Shown here: piece after piece, positions 46,419 through 58,140 of the stretch
Numbering within the stretch: the first letter of the stretch is position 1
How the letters are laid out: the number at the start of each line of letters is the position of its first letter
Assembly: GCA_902729315.2 (NCBI GenBank)
Contig: LR746276.1
Span: 312,501-376,500, forward strand
Source of the DNA: Spirodela intermedia
Taxonomy: Eukaryota > Streptophyta > Magnoliopsida > Alismatales > Araceae
Length of the DNA stretch: 64,000 bases
Direction: 5' to 3'
Translations under genes and position numbers: made by a program
Notes under the pieces: model-generated
Database searches by the model: none
What the model saw: the letters and a program-made list of their open reading frames with translations, nothing else
What the model was told of the DNA's origin: nothing

Positions 46419-48463
46419 TGATAAGTCTTCATTATCATGAGTTAATAATTAGTAAATAATATAGTTTTAGCCTTAACTCATGATAAATAGACTTATATTT
46501 GTGTTAAAGCATGAAAAGTGGTTTTCAGTTGATTAACGTGAATTTTTGGGTAATTATGTGATTTTATACGATTTTTACAGTCTTAGTTTTGAGATAAATG
46601 AAGAACAAGAAATAAAAATAAAAATATTGCAAAATGGGGGATCCGCCGGCCAGCCGGGCCCGCAAGCGGGTCGGAAGCGCAGTCGGGGAGTAGCCGCGAG
46701 CAGGGGCTCGAGCGGCTTGCTTGGATCGATAGGGGCACGTGTGCGCCACTCCCCTTCCACGTCACCGGTGATCAGCCGGCTGTGGGGCAAGGAGTGGTCG
46801 TACACGCGAGAGGACTTTGCCTACAAAGCTAACTTTACTATATATTTGCCCGAATAATCCGCGTACAACCGATGTGGGACTAAACCTTCAGGGGGGGCGA
46901 CCGCCGCAGGTTCGAATCCTCCCAGAGTCAAAATTCATATATTTTTAACTGATTATCGCGACTTTCCTGCAGATCGCCGGTGAAGGATTAAGCAACCGGA
47001 ATCGCTGGATCATCGGCGAAAATCTCGTCAACGCGATTCGCGGAGCATTGCTACTAAAATTTCTGAACGATTCGCGATAAAAGGATCGCAATCCATCGAG
47101 TAAATCATCTCCGATTGATCGACGAACAAGCCGTCGTCGGGAAGAGGACGATCCGCCGGGAGACCAGTCGCCACCTCCTGAGAGCGTACCAGATGCGATG
47201 AAGAGCCTCCTCTTGCTGCGCGGACCTGAGGATGAAGCTCCCTAACACGCGCCTCACCTCCATCCAGCCCCTCTCCGTCGGGTGACAGCCGCCGGAGAGC
47301 CGCAAAGTCGCCGTTTTTCCGCTCCGCCGGGTGACAGCCGCCGGAGACGATTCGACGACCCACTTCATTGGTCTCTAGACTTCGCGAGAAGATCTAGAGA
47401 TTGCCCACGTCGTCTTTGTCCAAGGAGAGCCTTCGAGGCCGTGGACACTGCACGACGACCCTCCCGAACGCTCAGGATTCCGGTGCATCGCCGACGCGTC
47501 GCCGTCGCGACGCCGGAACTCTGTTTTCCTGCTTTATCTAGAGATTGCCCACGTCGTCTTTGTCCAAGGAGAGCCTTCGAGGCCGTGGACACTGCACGAC
47601 GACCCTCCCGAACGCTCAGGATTCCGGTGCATCGCCGACGCGTCGCCGTCGCGACGCCGGAACTCTGTTTTCCTGCTTTATCTAGAGATTGCCCACGTCG
47701 TCTTTGTCCAAGGAGAGCCTTCGAGGCCGTGGACACTGCACGACGACCCTCCCGAACGCTCAGGATTCCGGTGCATCGCCGACGCGTCGCCGTCGCGACG
47801 CCGGAACTCTGTTTTCCTGCTTTATCTAGAGATTGCCCACGTCGTCTTTGTCCAAGGAGAGCCTTCGAGGCCGTGGACACTGCACGACGACCCTCCCGAA
47901 CGCTCAGGATTCCGGTGCATCGTCGACGCATCGCCGTCGCGACGCCGGAACTCTGTTTTCCTGCTTTCAATTTAATTTATGCTTCATTTAGTGATACTTT
48001 GTTGATTTTTATTTACCAAACTATACTTCGTTCAATTACGATTCTTCCGGCTTTTACAGATCTTAATTTGATTAATTGAGTCGTCTGTAATCGCCTACGT
48101 AAGAATCGCCGGGCGGAACTCTGTTTCCGCCTGATTCGCGTTCGCCGGGCGCTGACGTCATCCTGACGTCCGCACCCTTATTTCCTCTCTTTTTTTGTGA
48201 ATTTTAAATATATTTCCTTTTTATTTCATAGTATAAAATTCGTAAGAAAATCGTACTCATTGAGAAAAATTCTGAATAATTACCAGATATTATATTACAT
48301 CCCTGTGATCGACCTGGAAAATTACCACTATTTTTGGGATTTGTATTGAATTATAATTGATCTATTTATTTTGAAATACTTCTAAATATCCGAAAATTCG
48401 TATTTTCTAGTTTTATAAATTTTATATTTGCGTGATTTAACATACAACGACTGAGTCACGTCA
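46419..48463 (+). repeat. 3' LTR of the gag-only element
   Basis: 2045 bp and almost identical to 40050-42092, including the four 144-bp units (about 47393-47968). It ends at TCACGTCA followed by the target duplication CTCCC. Confidence 0.95.
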
Positions 48464-48760
48464 CTCCCCCGAGCATCCCTCCTGACGCCCCATGCGTCAA
48501 TTCCCTGATGCCCCAAGCATCACCTCCCGACACCCCGTGCGTCGCCACCCCACACCCCGAGCGTCAACTCCTTGTGCCCCATGCGCCACCTCCCAATGCC
48601 CCACATGTCACCTTATGGTACCCCTACGCCACCTCTCGATGCCTCACACGTCACCTCTAATGCCCTATGCCACCTCCTGGTGCCCTGCACGTTGCCTATT
48701 GGCACCCCACGCATCCCCTCAAGATGCCCCACACGTTGCCTCCCACATTGCTACTCCATG
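48464..48760 (+). repeat. GC-rich minisatellite, right part
   Basis: Imperfect repeats of a roughly 30-bp unit (GACGCCCCATGCGTCA, CACCTCCC variants) continue the forward-oriented array interrupted by the element. Open frames across it are repeat artefacts. Confidence 0.6.
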
Positions 48761-49579
48761 GCACTCCATCACAACAATGCCCATCTTGTGGACATCCTCA
48801 CCAAAGAGTCATAGCCGGCATCTCCTACAACACCACATGTACCAAACTAGGTTGACTTATATGCTTTAACTTGAGGGTGTGTTCTACAGTGGTATCAAAC
48901 TCTTAGCCCACTAGAGCTTATTATCTCTCTCTTTTCATTTTCATTTCTTCTTCTTTTCTATAGTGGTATTGGACTCCTCTTCTTCCTTAGAGAAAGATTA
49001 TAGATTTTAAAGTTTTCTCTCCTATGTCAATAGAGATCAGTAAAATGAGTCATTGAATTTTCTCCAATGACTGTTACTTAGTGGAGTGGAAGAATGACAA
49101 CTTTGCAGCTCTTCGACAGTTGTCACTCAATGGAGATGTTAGATGGAGGTGAGGTGTGTGTCAAGGAGCTTCATTCTTAGGTCCACACAACAAGATGAGG
49201 CTTTTTATCACATTCAGTATACTCTCAAGAGGTGGTGACTTCTCTTCTAGTAGATTGTCTTCTTCTTGACAACGCCTTGTTCATTGATCAATCAGAGATG
49301 ATTTAATCGATAGATTCGTGATCCTTTTATCATGAATCTTTCAGTAAATTTTATAATGATGCTCTACGAATCACATTGATGAGATTTTCATTGATGATTA
49401 AGTGATTTAGCGACTTAATCTTTCACCAGCAATCTATAAGAAAATTATAATTTAATCAGATAAAAAGAAATGAGTTTTGACTCTAAAAGGATTCAAATCT
49501 ATATCGGTCATCTATTTATAAATCTTCATTATCATAAGTTAAGGCTAGAACTATATTATTTATTAATTATTAATTATCA

Positions 49580-51190
49580 GATAAAATCTTCCCACTCCTT
49601 AATATAGTCATTGTCCTAACATTTTCATTTCATATAACATCATGTGGGTTTGAGAAGGCTGATTTTTATGAAGTTTGTTTTCTTATTTTGGATGAAATTC
49701 AGAATTTGAATTAGGTCTAAGTGTTTCTAAATTTTGAATATTATTTGGGTCTCTCCACAAAAAATTATTTCTCCAATTAAGATTATAAGAATTAGAAAAA
49801 GGCTCCTTATTTGTACTAAAATCATGAGTTACTTGCACTTTTTCTTGCATAGGGTGAAATGATTGATCTAAATTATAATATTGAAATTCAGAATAATTAT
49901 TTTCACCATATGCAGTACATGTATTATTAGAATTAAATTGAGGGTTAAAGGGGTTTTTAATATTATCAATATGTAAATTATATTTTTTTAATCTTTGATT
50001 AATTTGATTAACCTCATTTCTTAAATTAGAATCATTTTGATGATGCAATTCATAAATCCCTCTTTTCTTATCCCTATCATATAACTCAAAAGAGGCTTAA
50101 TCTCTATACAACTTAAATGAAGACTTATCACATCCCCCAACTTAAATCATTGTTAGTCCCTTAGCAATAGAATTATGAAAAGAAAAATTCACAAATCTCA
50201 TAACATCATATTTCAATACATAAAAAAAAATAATTAGAAATTATATACTTTTAGACATTTTGGACTCTTATATGAAGTATTAAAAATGATGTCAAGTACT
50301 TAAATATTTAAGCACTCCTTGAAATAACAATCTAAACATCACTTCTTCTATTCACCTCTTTATCACTTCTTCACTCATAAATATATTTATAAGATGTTTC
50401 AATTATTAATATGCATCCAAGAATAATATTGATCCTACATTTTCCTTTTTTTATGACTTGATTTTTAGAATTTTTACTTAAATTCTGATAAAGACTGTAA
50501 ATCTCATCAGAGGTTTTCTCTATAAAAGCTCATCCATTGATAAAATCAATCATATTTATATGTTATTCTAATAATCTATCATAAAAAATTCTATTGAACT
50601 ACCACTTGAGTATAACATAATGAGGACACTTTCTAAATAAATCTTTGAATTTTTCTCATATCTCATGTAAATTTTTTTCTAACTTTTGAGAAAAACTCTA
50701 TATATATTTTCTCATATTTTGAGTTTTGATAAATTTTTTGAAGAAAAGTATGTTCTATATCTTTCTAGCTAATTAATTCTCTATCTAATATGAATAACCA
50801 ATAACTAGTTTTATCCCTAAATATGAGAAAATAATTTTATTTTAATAATTTTTTAGATAACTTGAGGGAGATTAACTAAATCATAGACCATATGAAATTT
50901 TTCTGAATAGTGATGAGGTTCCTCTAAAGACAATCTATGAAAATTAAGGAGTATTTAGAAAATTCTTAGATTTATTTTGAATTTAATAGTGGGTGCTAAT
51001 GGGACTCTAATATTAGATGTTCTTTGAAATGAATCAAGGATATAATGATTTTTCATGGTCATAGAAGTATTCTCAGTTTGATTTGTACATTCTTTAGGAT
51101 CCATCAAAATTATTTATCTTTCAAATTTTTAGTTGTGAATGAAATTGTAAAAAGATTTTCTAACTTTGGATGTAAAGATCTTCTACCATT
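49580..51190 (-). pseudogene. Decayed Athila gag with a foreign insert
   Basis: On the minus strand the order of gag landmarks is kept: the N-terminal block near 51000-51190, the HTLRDK/WSFSQ core at 50480-50830, then LRNEVNQINQRLKKY and the NPFNPQFNSNNTCTAYGENNYSEFQ segment at 49700-50048. There are many stops. About 360 bp at 50105-50466 is not gag: it matches the region before a PPT plus the first bases of an LTR (GACTTATCACATCCCCCAACTTAAATC). Confidence 0.75.
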
Positions 51191-51382
51191 CATAAAAATC
51201 AATAAATTTGAGGAAAAATTTTAGTAACTATTACCCTCCTTCAATATGCTCCAGTCCTTGTCTTGCTATTCTTTGTTCTTTTTTTTTCTTTTTTTTCTTC
51301 AAGAAGAAAATAAAAATAATAGTTAAATTTTTTTGTGTACTCTAAGAGAGAAATAGAAAAATATCAAATATTATGTAATATA

Positions 51383-51400
51383 TCCCTGACAACAGCACCA
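51383..51400 (-). other. Decayed tRNA-Asp primer binding site
   Basis: TCCCTGACAACAGCACCA differs from the intact PBS complement at four positions, all transitions. It lies five bases from the LTR inner end at 51406. Confidence 0.7.
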
Positions 51401-51405
51401 AATTT

Positions 51406-53084
51406 TGACATGAGTTAGTTGTTGTATAGTAAATCACGTAAATTTTAAATTTTATAAAACTAGACAATATTAATTTTTAGATATTTAGAAGTATTTTTAA
51501 GCTAATATATAAATTATAATTAAATAAAAGTTTTAAAAATAGTGAAAATTTTTCAAGTTGATTACAGGGATGTAATATAATATTGAGTAATTTTTGCAGA
51601 ATTATTCTCAAAGAATATGAATTTTTATAAATTTTGTTATTAAGAAATAAAAATAAAATATATTTAAAACTCACGAAAAAGGGATATAAGGATGTGGACA
51701 TCAAGATAGCATTATAGATGATTTAATTGATAAAATTAAGATCTGTAAAAATCAAAAAAAATATAATTGAATGACAAATAATTTGATAAATTTAAATCAC
51801 ATAACTTATCACTAAATAAAGTAAAAATTAATTTAAAAATAGGAAAATAAAATTTTAATATTGTGGTGGCAATGTGTCAGCGATGCACCAGAATCTTGAG
51901 CGTTCGAAAAGATTGTCATGTTGTATTCATAGCCTCAAAGGCTCTTCTTAAATAAGGACAATATGGGCAATTGCTAAATCTTTTTATGAAGTCTAGAGAT
52001 TGATGAAATGAGTCACTGAATTGTCTTTGATGATTGTCACTCGGTGGAGCGAAAAAATAGCAACTTTGCAGCTCTTCAGCGGTTGTCACCCAGCAAAAAG
52101 GAGCTAGATGAAGGTAGTTCACGTGTTAAGGAGTTTCATCTTCATGTCCACGTAGTAAGAAGAGGCTCTTCGTCACATCTAGTATGCTCTTAAGAGGTGG
52201 GGACTCGTCTCTCGATGGATCGTCCTCTTTCTAACAACAGCTTGTTCTTTGATCGATCATAGATACTTTACTTGATGGATTTATGATTCTTTTATTGTGA
52301 ATCGTACAATAATTTTAATAACAATACTCTATGAATCACGTCAATGAGATTTTCACTGATGATTGAGCAATTCTAATGACTTAATCTTTCATCAACTATC
52401 TACAAGAAAGTCACAATTTAATTAGATAAAAATATGAGTTTTTAACTCTAGTAAGATTTGAACTCGCACTGATTGTCCACTTATATGAGAGATTTAAATA
52501 AGTACTCTAATACCTTAATAAAGTGACATCATCCTAGTATATCTTTGTTATAACTAAAAAGTATTTTAAGTATTCAAATAAACAAACCTATTCTAGAGAA
52601 GGTGTGACACGAGATTAGTCCCACATCAGTTGTTCGTTGACGTTTTAGATGAATATATAGTAATATCAAATTTGTGAGCAATTAGTCTCTTTCTCGCATG
52701 CGTGATCACTCCTTGCCCCACAGTTGATTGGCCACTAGTGACATGAAAAGGGAGTGGAGCACACATGCTCCCATTGGTCTATAGTTGCTTGAGTCTTTGC
52801 TCATAGCTACCCCCAACTATACTTCCAACGTGCTTACAGGCCCGGTTGATTGGTGGGTCTCCTTATTTTTCTTATTTTTTTATTTTTTTCTTCATTTATT
52901 TCAAAAATAGGACTATAAAAATTATATAAATTTATATAAAATTATATAATTAATCAAAAAATTACATTAATCAACTAAAAACTACTTTTCACAATTTAAC
53001 ATAAATATGAATCTATTTATTATGAGTTAAGATTTAAATTATATTATTGATTAGTTATTAACTCATAATAATAAAGACTTATCA
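51406..53084 (-). repeat. 5' LTR of the old Athila relic
   Basis: A minus-strand LTR of about 1679 bp, from TGACATGAGTTAG to GACTTATCA, strongly CpG-depleted. At about 52450-52560 it contains a segment absent from the LTR at 3740-5330, next to the tRNA-like motif. Confidence 0.75.
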
Positions 53085-53707
53085 TCTACCTATATGAGAG
53101 AGAGTAAATAAGTACTTGAATACCTTTATATAGTGATGTCATCATAGTATATCGTTGTTATAAGTAAGAGATAATTTAGGTATTAAAATCATTAAAAATG
53201 TTATGAGAAGGTGTGATTGTCAATTTAGTTTTACATTGATTATACACCGAATGTTGAGATGAATATATAATAATACGAGATTTGAAAATCAATGAGTCCC
53301 TTTCTCGTATATGTATGACCACTCTTTGCTCCATGCTCGACTGGCCACCAATGACGTGGAAGGGAAGTGATGCACAAGTGCCCTCATCAGTCCATAGTTG
53401 CTTAAGCCCCTACTCGCGACTCTACCCTAACTGTACTTCTAACCTATTTGCAGACTTGGCTAGTTGGCATGTCCCCGTCTTTTTCTATATTTTTATTTTA
53501 TTTTCTTTTTCTTTATTTATCTCAAAAACAAGATTACAAAAAATATATAAATTTACATAAAAAATCACATAATTAGTCAAAAAATTATATTAACTAAATA
53601 AAAATTACTTTTTATAATTTATCATAAATATAAGTCTATTTATTATGAGTTGAGGTAAAAAATATATATGATTTATTAATTATTAACTTATGATAATAAA
53701 GGCTTAT
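53085..53707 (-). repeat. Partial LTR, tandem duplicate of the neighbouring LTR half
   Basis: The sequence repeats the order of 52466-53084 (CTATATGAGAG, AAGGTGTGA, a TGACCACT-CTTTGC segment, the TGACGTGGAAGGG segment and a final TTATGATAATAAAGGCTTATC). It lacks the first half of an LTR. Probably a local tandem duplication or an unequal recombination product. Confidence 0.6.
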
Positions 53708-53710
53708 CTG

Positions 53711-55965
53711 TCACTCTCTAGACTTTAGTGCAAAGGCCAGAGTTCAAAAGGGCAAGTGGTGGTGGAGTGAAACTCTTACAACTATCACCCAACAAGGTAG
53801 TGATTGGTGCAGGTAGAGCCCATGACACAATTTTTTCCTTAGGTCTACATTACAACAAGAGGCTCTATCACAAATGAGGCACTTTGAAGAGGCTACCACA
53901 AGTCTCTTGGTAGATCCCTCTATTCTTGATAATATTTGGCTCATCGGCTAACGTAAGATGTGTTTTCCTTTGAGAATGCCGTAATTTTTTAGACAATCTA
54001 TCATAAGAGGCTTCTAAGGATCCTTGTTGACCATTGGTGAAGATCCAATCAACAATCTTTGCTCTTGCCATTAATTGTTTTCTTGTATAAAAAATACAAA
54101 GTTAAATGATGGAATATGTCACCTTTATTGAGCTTCCTCATAACTTACAACCACTTGATTGCCATTAGTTGCCATTGATTGATTTCTTGTAGAAAAGGTT
54201 TGAATAACTTGCAACCACTTGGCAACATATGATTTGTTGTGTAAAAAGGTTAAATAGTTTTCAAATATATCCATAAAATAATGAAAACTCAAAGTTTCTG
54301 CCCTCCATCAATTGTTCCAAATTATTTCAAAAAATCATAGTTGAGGGTTTAGTCCCACATTAGTTGTTTTTTGGGGACTTTATGTCTAATGGGGAGAGAC
54401 AAAGGTGGTATGACCCTAATACAACACATGTGATAAGTTCATACTCTAACTCATGTGATAATTATAAATTAGTAGTTGCATCTATGCATTAATATCTTAT
54501 ATATAAATATTAATTAATAAGTAGATAATACTATTATACATATGTTACCAACTCATTATGACATTTATAATATTTTATTATTTAAGTCTTAATACACTAT
54601 TTTAGTTATTTTATTTATTTTATGAAACTAACCCACTTTACTTTTATGAAGTTAAGTGGTGATTCTCTCACATTTTTTTAATAATTATTTGATTACAAGA
54701 ACTTAGGTGAGTTCTTAATATAAGTTGAAAGTAATGAAAGAAGCTCAAGCCTTTAGCCTAATAAAAAGCCTAAATCTTATGGAAAAGACCGACTTAATAT
54801 GTTTATGGGCCTAAGAAAGGGTGTCACTTTGGCCTAGCCTATTTGGACTTAAAAGGGCTATCAAGAGATAAGATCTAGGACATTCATCTTAGGGTGCCTT
54901 AAGATAAGATTAAGAGAAGGATTAGAGTGTCACCCTTATAGAATAATCTGAGCTATCTACCAAGAGAGTCGATTATTCATCTTAACCATCTATTGGAGGG
55001 GCCTAACTCTCAAGAGGATTAAGACATCTTGTCCCCCTCTTAGAGGATATTTTTTGGCTCTATCTTTAGTAGTGGCTAGCTAAAGGAAACAGGAGAGAAA
55101 TCAATATCTAATCAATGGCATTCTCATGTTGAAGATCATTGTGGAGAAGAGATTACTTAAAACACATCAAGATCGTCACAGATCGTGCATCACTCAGCTT
55201 AGGACTGGCACACAACAAGATTTGTGCAAGATTTAGATTTGAGGCGTCCTTGTAATCCTCTCCATAGATAGATTAACTTTTAATTCGAACTAGTTTTATC
55301 ATTTATTCCATCATTCCATGGCATTAGATCTATTCTCTCTCCTTTGTCACACTTTCCATAACTCTTATCTTCACCCTTTTACATTTAATTTTGTCATTCA
55401 CAATCTCACGTATATATATATATATATATTTATATAAGAAATAAAATAAGTAGAATTCGTACTCTCATTATCCACACTCTTTGAGGATCAACTCTTACTT
55501 ATCCTAAATAGAAGAGTGAGGTTTTATAAATATTATTTGCATGAATTTAGTTGTATTACGACAATGTATTTAACCTCCAATTCGAGTTCATCACTATACG
55601 TTGACTGACATTAATGATGTGGAAGGGAAGTGACATGTATGTGCAAACGGTAAATACCACTTGAGTTGTCAGCTCCTAGGGTTCCTTCCCCACTAGGTCC
55701 ATCCACTGAAGTTGTTCCCTCTGACTATAAAGTTGACTGTCATGAAGGCTAGCTAGTAGGTTCCCTTTTTCTTTTGTTTCTTCATTTTAATTTGAAAATA
55801 TGAACATAAAAATTATATAAAATTATATAGTTAACAAAAAATTAACATGAGTTACATAAAAATCATTTCTTTCACGTTAAGACAAGTATAAGACAATCTA
55901 TCATTAGTTAATGTGTACATATATCCTAAGCTAATAATTAACTCATGAAAATAGAGATTTATCAG
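53711..55965 (-). repeat. Diverged Athila-like LTR debris with an unclassified insert
   Basis: 53711-54440 and 55600-55965 resemble the two halves of a distant LTR relative: a GTGGTGGAGTGAAA..TATCACCCAACA block, then TTAATGATGTGGAAGGGAAGTGA and a final ATAATTAACTCATGAAAATAGAGATTTATCAG. The middle (about 54430-55600) looks like another LTR-type insertion. It includes a TA microsatellite near 55411-55430. No coding domain is seen. Confidence 0.4.
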
Positions 55966-56139
55966 TGTCTTAATGTGAGAATGGGAAGAGAGAAAAGAGG
56001 TGGCTTTGGATGCCCCCTTTAAGTGGGCCTCCTTTTTCTTTATGATCAAAGGCTTGAACTTAGACCAAGTATCCCTCTAATTTGTCCTCCAATTGGGCTT
56101 GAAATGTTTCCTCTTAACCTAATTTTTTTACTAGTCAAG

Positions 56140-56600
56140 GGCCTCTTAGTGTTTGTTCACCGTTGACTACTTCACCAACCCACTAACTTGTTCAATGAGT
56201 ACCCACTAGGGTCTAGTAATATTAGAATGGGTGATTGTTCGACCCTTTGTTTATTATAAACAAAATATTTTTTTCCTTTAGAAACAAGAAATTTGTTGAG
56301 ATGACCTTATGATTTATTTATTTCATAATTGGAGTAGGTAGAGTCTAAAAATCATATAGGTGACAATATTATGTGCACATTTCTACGAAATATTGAGAGA
56401 GAGAGAGAGAGATTAATAGGTGGGTTGGTGGAGCTATACTTTTGACCTCGTCTCAAGCTCAAAACATTGCTTTGGGGCCTTCAGTTATAACTGGGACTTA
56501 ATGTTTCTATTCAAAAGTCAATTCCTTAGGTCGGCTTAGGCTCAGTCCTAACTCTACCCTTGTTGATTGCCGAGTGTAGATAAAATGCATGTGCATATCA
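56140..56600. repeat. Subtilase upstream module, copy 5 (orphan)
   Basis: The stretch is homologous to about 23190-23620 (ACCCACTA-GG..GGTAATA-GAGAATGGGTG, AGAAACAAGAAATTTGTTGAGATGA, GAGAGAGAG..TAGGTGG, GACCTCGTCTCAAG). It then jumps to sequence matching 24262 onward, so the CT-rich block is deleted here. It includes a GA microsatellite at about 56394-56412. Confidence 0.65.
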
Positions 56601-56604
56601 GCCA

Positions 56605-56994
56605 AGAGAGTGGTAGTTTGGCCCTCAACGATGATGGAGCCAGAAGATGAAGTTCGGGATGTGAGAGAAGAGAAGAGGGAGAAGAAGAAGAGGAAGAGGG
56701 TGATGGAAGAGAAGATGGATGAGTTGTCGGTGATGGTGCTGTGGAGATGTCGAGGGCAGAGGCTGATGAAGGGAAGAATAAGAAGAAGAAAAGAGGGTGA
56801 AAGAAGAAGAGGTGATTGAAGGTATTGAGGAAACTTCAAGGGTGATGGTTGACAAGGGCATTGATGGGGAAGAAACCGGTGACCATGCGGAGAGAGGAAC
56901 GAAGAAGTGGAAGAACAATCGTGCTTTGTTGAGTCCTTATTGGCCGGAGGACATCCACGTGGAAGGCGCTCGTCCTGGGTCCGAACTGAGCTAA
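56605..56994 (+). pseudogene. Lys/Glu-rich block upstream of the Myb-like gene
   Basis: This is a second copy of the block at 24449-24640. The frame opens as EPEDEVRDVREEKREKKKRKR. Relative to the 24-kb copy one base is missing near the SVSDGS position, so the frame shifts; a neighbouring frame later reads EEEVIEGIEETSRVMVDKG. If this were the first exon of the Myb-like gene, that gene's N-terminus would be broken or differently spliced. The opposite strand is also open but Pro/Ser/Leu-rich and is not called. Confidence 0.35.
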
Positions 56995-56999
56995 GAAGG

Positions 57000-58080
57000 A
57001 AGGAGCATGAGTTGATCAATGGGGTAGCGAGTGACGAATCAAGACAAGACCAGGATCGCATTAAAGATAGCAGTACAGTGGACCCGACAGAATGTCGTGC
57101 AGGTGGCGGACAGATCCAGCGGCATCTTCGGACAGTTCCAAGACGCAACAAATACGGAACACGCCAAGGGCTGCATTCCATCGGATCTGGCGAAATAGAC
57201 CAGATGCTAATGATCAATCTGAAGGCAGTTGGGAAGCAGTCTGGCTAAGCACTGATGGAGAATGACTACACGAAGAACCAAATAGCCGCATAGTAAAGGC
57301 ATGAGTGGCTCCGTCTAGAGTTGGAGATTGCCCATCTTGCATCCACTACCCAGAGACCTAAGAGTCTTCCTTGCATTACCTCATGATCATCTTTAATGTG
57401 CTTTTCATTCCCCGCTCACTTGTCTGTCGTCTGTAATTCCTCCACGATATCCTTATTTTTAGGGCAGTTTCAATACATAGCGTCATGTTCACCATGTAAA
57501 GTCTGAGCTCTCGAGTGTCTCTCACAAGGGCTTTACCATGGATGAAAGCACTGAAGCGAAAAACTGGACCAATAAAGAGGAACGTGTTAGATCATCGAGA
57601 GGCAAAAAGATGAAGGACAACACCCTTACAGAAAATAAGTGGACCCATCTATGGATCACACAACGACAACGGGCGATGCGTGGTCGAGGTGCACCACTTG
57701 AAGCCAAAGCCACGTGAAAAGTTGACCTTATGTTGACCATTTACCGGGTTGTTGACTGCTGACCCGGTGACCGGGTTGCCGGGCTGATTGGCGGACTGTG
57801 ACTCGAACCAACGAGATGCCGGCACGGATCAGACAGTCCGAATGCTTCTGGTCAGTGGAACGGTTGGCTCGAGCCAAGCAGTTGGGCCGGCTTGGACTGG
57901 ACCGTGAGCAGATGATTGGTTCCGGCTGAACCAGTTCGGTTCGTTCACCGCCTCGTAATACCGTGAGCCGAGGTTTTAAGCCCTACGGTGGGAGAAAGAG
58001 GGGAAAACACGAACGGATAGTGCGGCGGAGGAAAGGAAGGCGGTGGCGGCGGCAGCGGACGGTGGTGGCGATGGACAAGT
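57000..58080. other. Region upstream of the Myb-like gene, no gene called
   Basis: 57000-57245 is GC-balanced and open in more than one frame on the plus strand (one frame reads IALKIAVQWTRQNVVQVADR), but I recognise no family. 57710-57960 is rich in ACCGGGTT/GGTTCGGTT-type words. 57990-58080 is purine- and GGC-rich, as in a plant 5' UTR or promoter. No convincing TATA box was found. Confidence 0.35.
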
Positions 58081-58140
58081 GACCCTCACGGCCTCTCCTT
58101 GCGGAGCGATGACCCTCACGGCCTCTCCTTGCCGAGCGAA
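58081..58140 (+). repeat. 30-bp tandem duplication
   Basis: GACCCTCACGGCCTCTCCTT followed by GCGGAGCGAT (58081-58110) is repeated as the same first 20 bases plus GCCGAGCGAA (58111-58140). It lies just upstream of the first recognised Myb exon, probably in the leader. Confidence 0.9.

Larger units (their letters stand above)
40050..48463 (+). mobile_element. Young non-autonomous Athila-derived gag-only LTR retrotransposon (TR-GAG type)
   Basis: Paired LTRs (40050-42092, 2043 bp; 46419-48463, 2045 bp) differ at about eight substitutions plus small indels by eye. They are flanked by a perfect 5-bp duplication, CTCCC (40045-40049 and 48464-48468). The internal region of about 4.3 kb has an intact tRNA-Asp PBS, one long gag-type open frame and a PPT. 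No protease, RT, RNase H or integrase is present. Mobility would need enzymes from an autonomous relative. This matches the published concept of terminal-repeat retrotransposons with a GAG domain. CpG-rich and little decayed, so recently inserted. Confidence 0.93.
37414..49032 (+). mobile_element. Short-LTR Ty1/copia element, host of two further insertions
   Basis: A left LTR of about 158 bp (37414-37571) is followed by the iMet-type PBS TGGTATTAGAGC (37572-37583). A leader and minisatellite lie at 39204-40049 and continue at 48464-48760. A final RNase H remnant (HLVDILTK near 48775) is followed by a PPT-like TTGAGGGTG and a right LTR of about 153 bp (48880-49032). Nearly all of gag-pol is missing. 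Flanks read GATAT and GAGAT, a target duplication with one change. An Athila solo LTR and the gag-only element are nested in it. Confidence 0.65.
36795..53084 (-). mobile_element. Old Athila relic (outer layer of the nest)
   Basis: On the minus strand the order is a 5' LTR (53084-51406), decayed PBS (51383-51400), gag relic (about 51190-49580) and a 3' LTR. The 3' LTR is split in two parts, 49033 to about 49570 and 36795-37413. The split is caused by a short-LTR copia flanked by GATAT/GAGAT, where the intact LTR reads GAGAT. Pol is deleted: the gag relic passes straight into the 3' LTR near 49575. CpG sites are mostly TG or CA, which marks this as the oldest layer. Confidence 0.7.

Noticed and set aside
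48492-48869. 125-codon plus-strand open frame
   Set aside because: It runs through the minisatellite and reads into a copia RNase H remnant in a different context. It is repeat-derived.
53282-53560. 92-codon plus-strand open frame
   Set aside because: It lies wholly within a decayed LTR fragment and has no counterpart frame in the other LTR copies.
56507-57217. 236-codon minus-strand open frame
   Set aside because: Pro/Ser/Leu-rich complement of the Lys/Glu-rich block; the start and end do not match any conserved module copy and no domain is seen.
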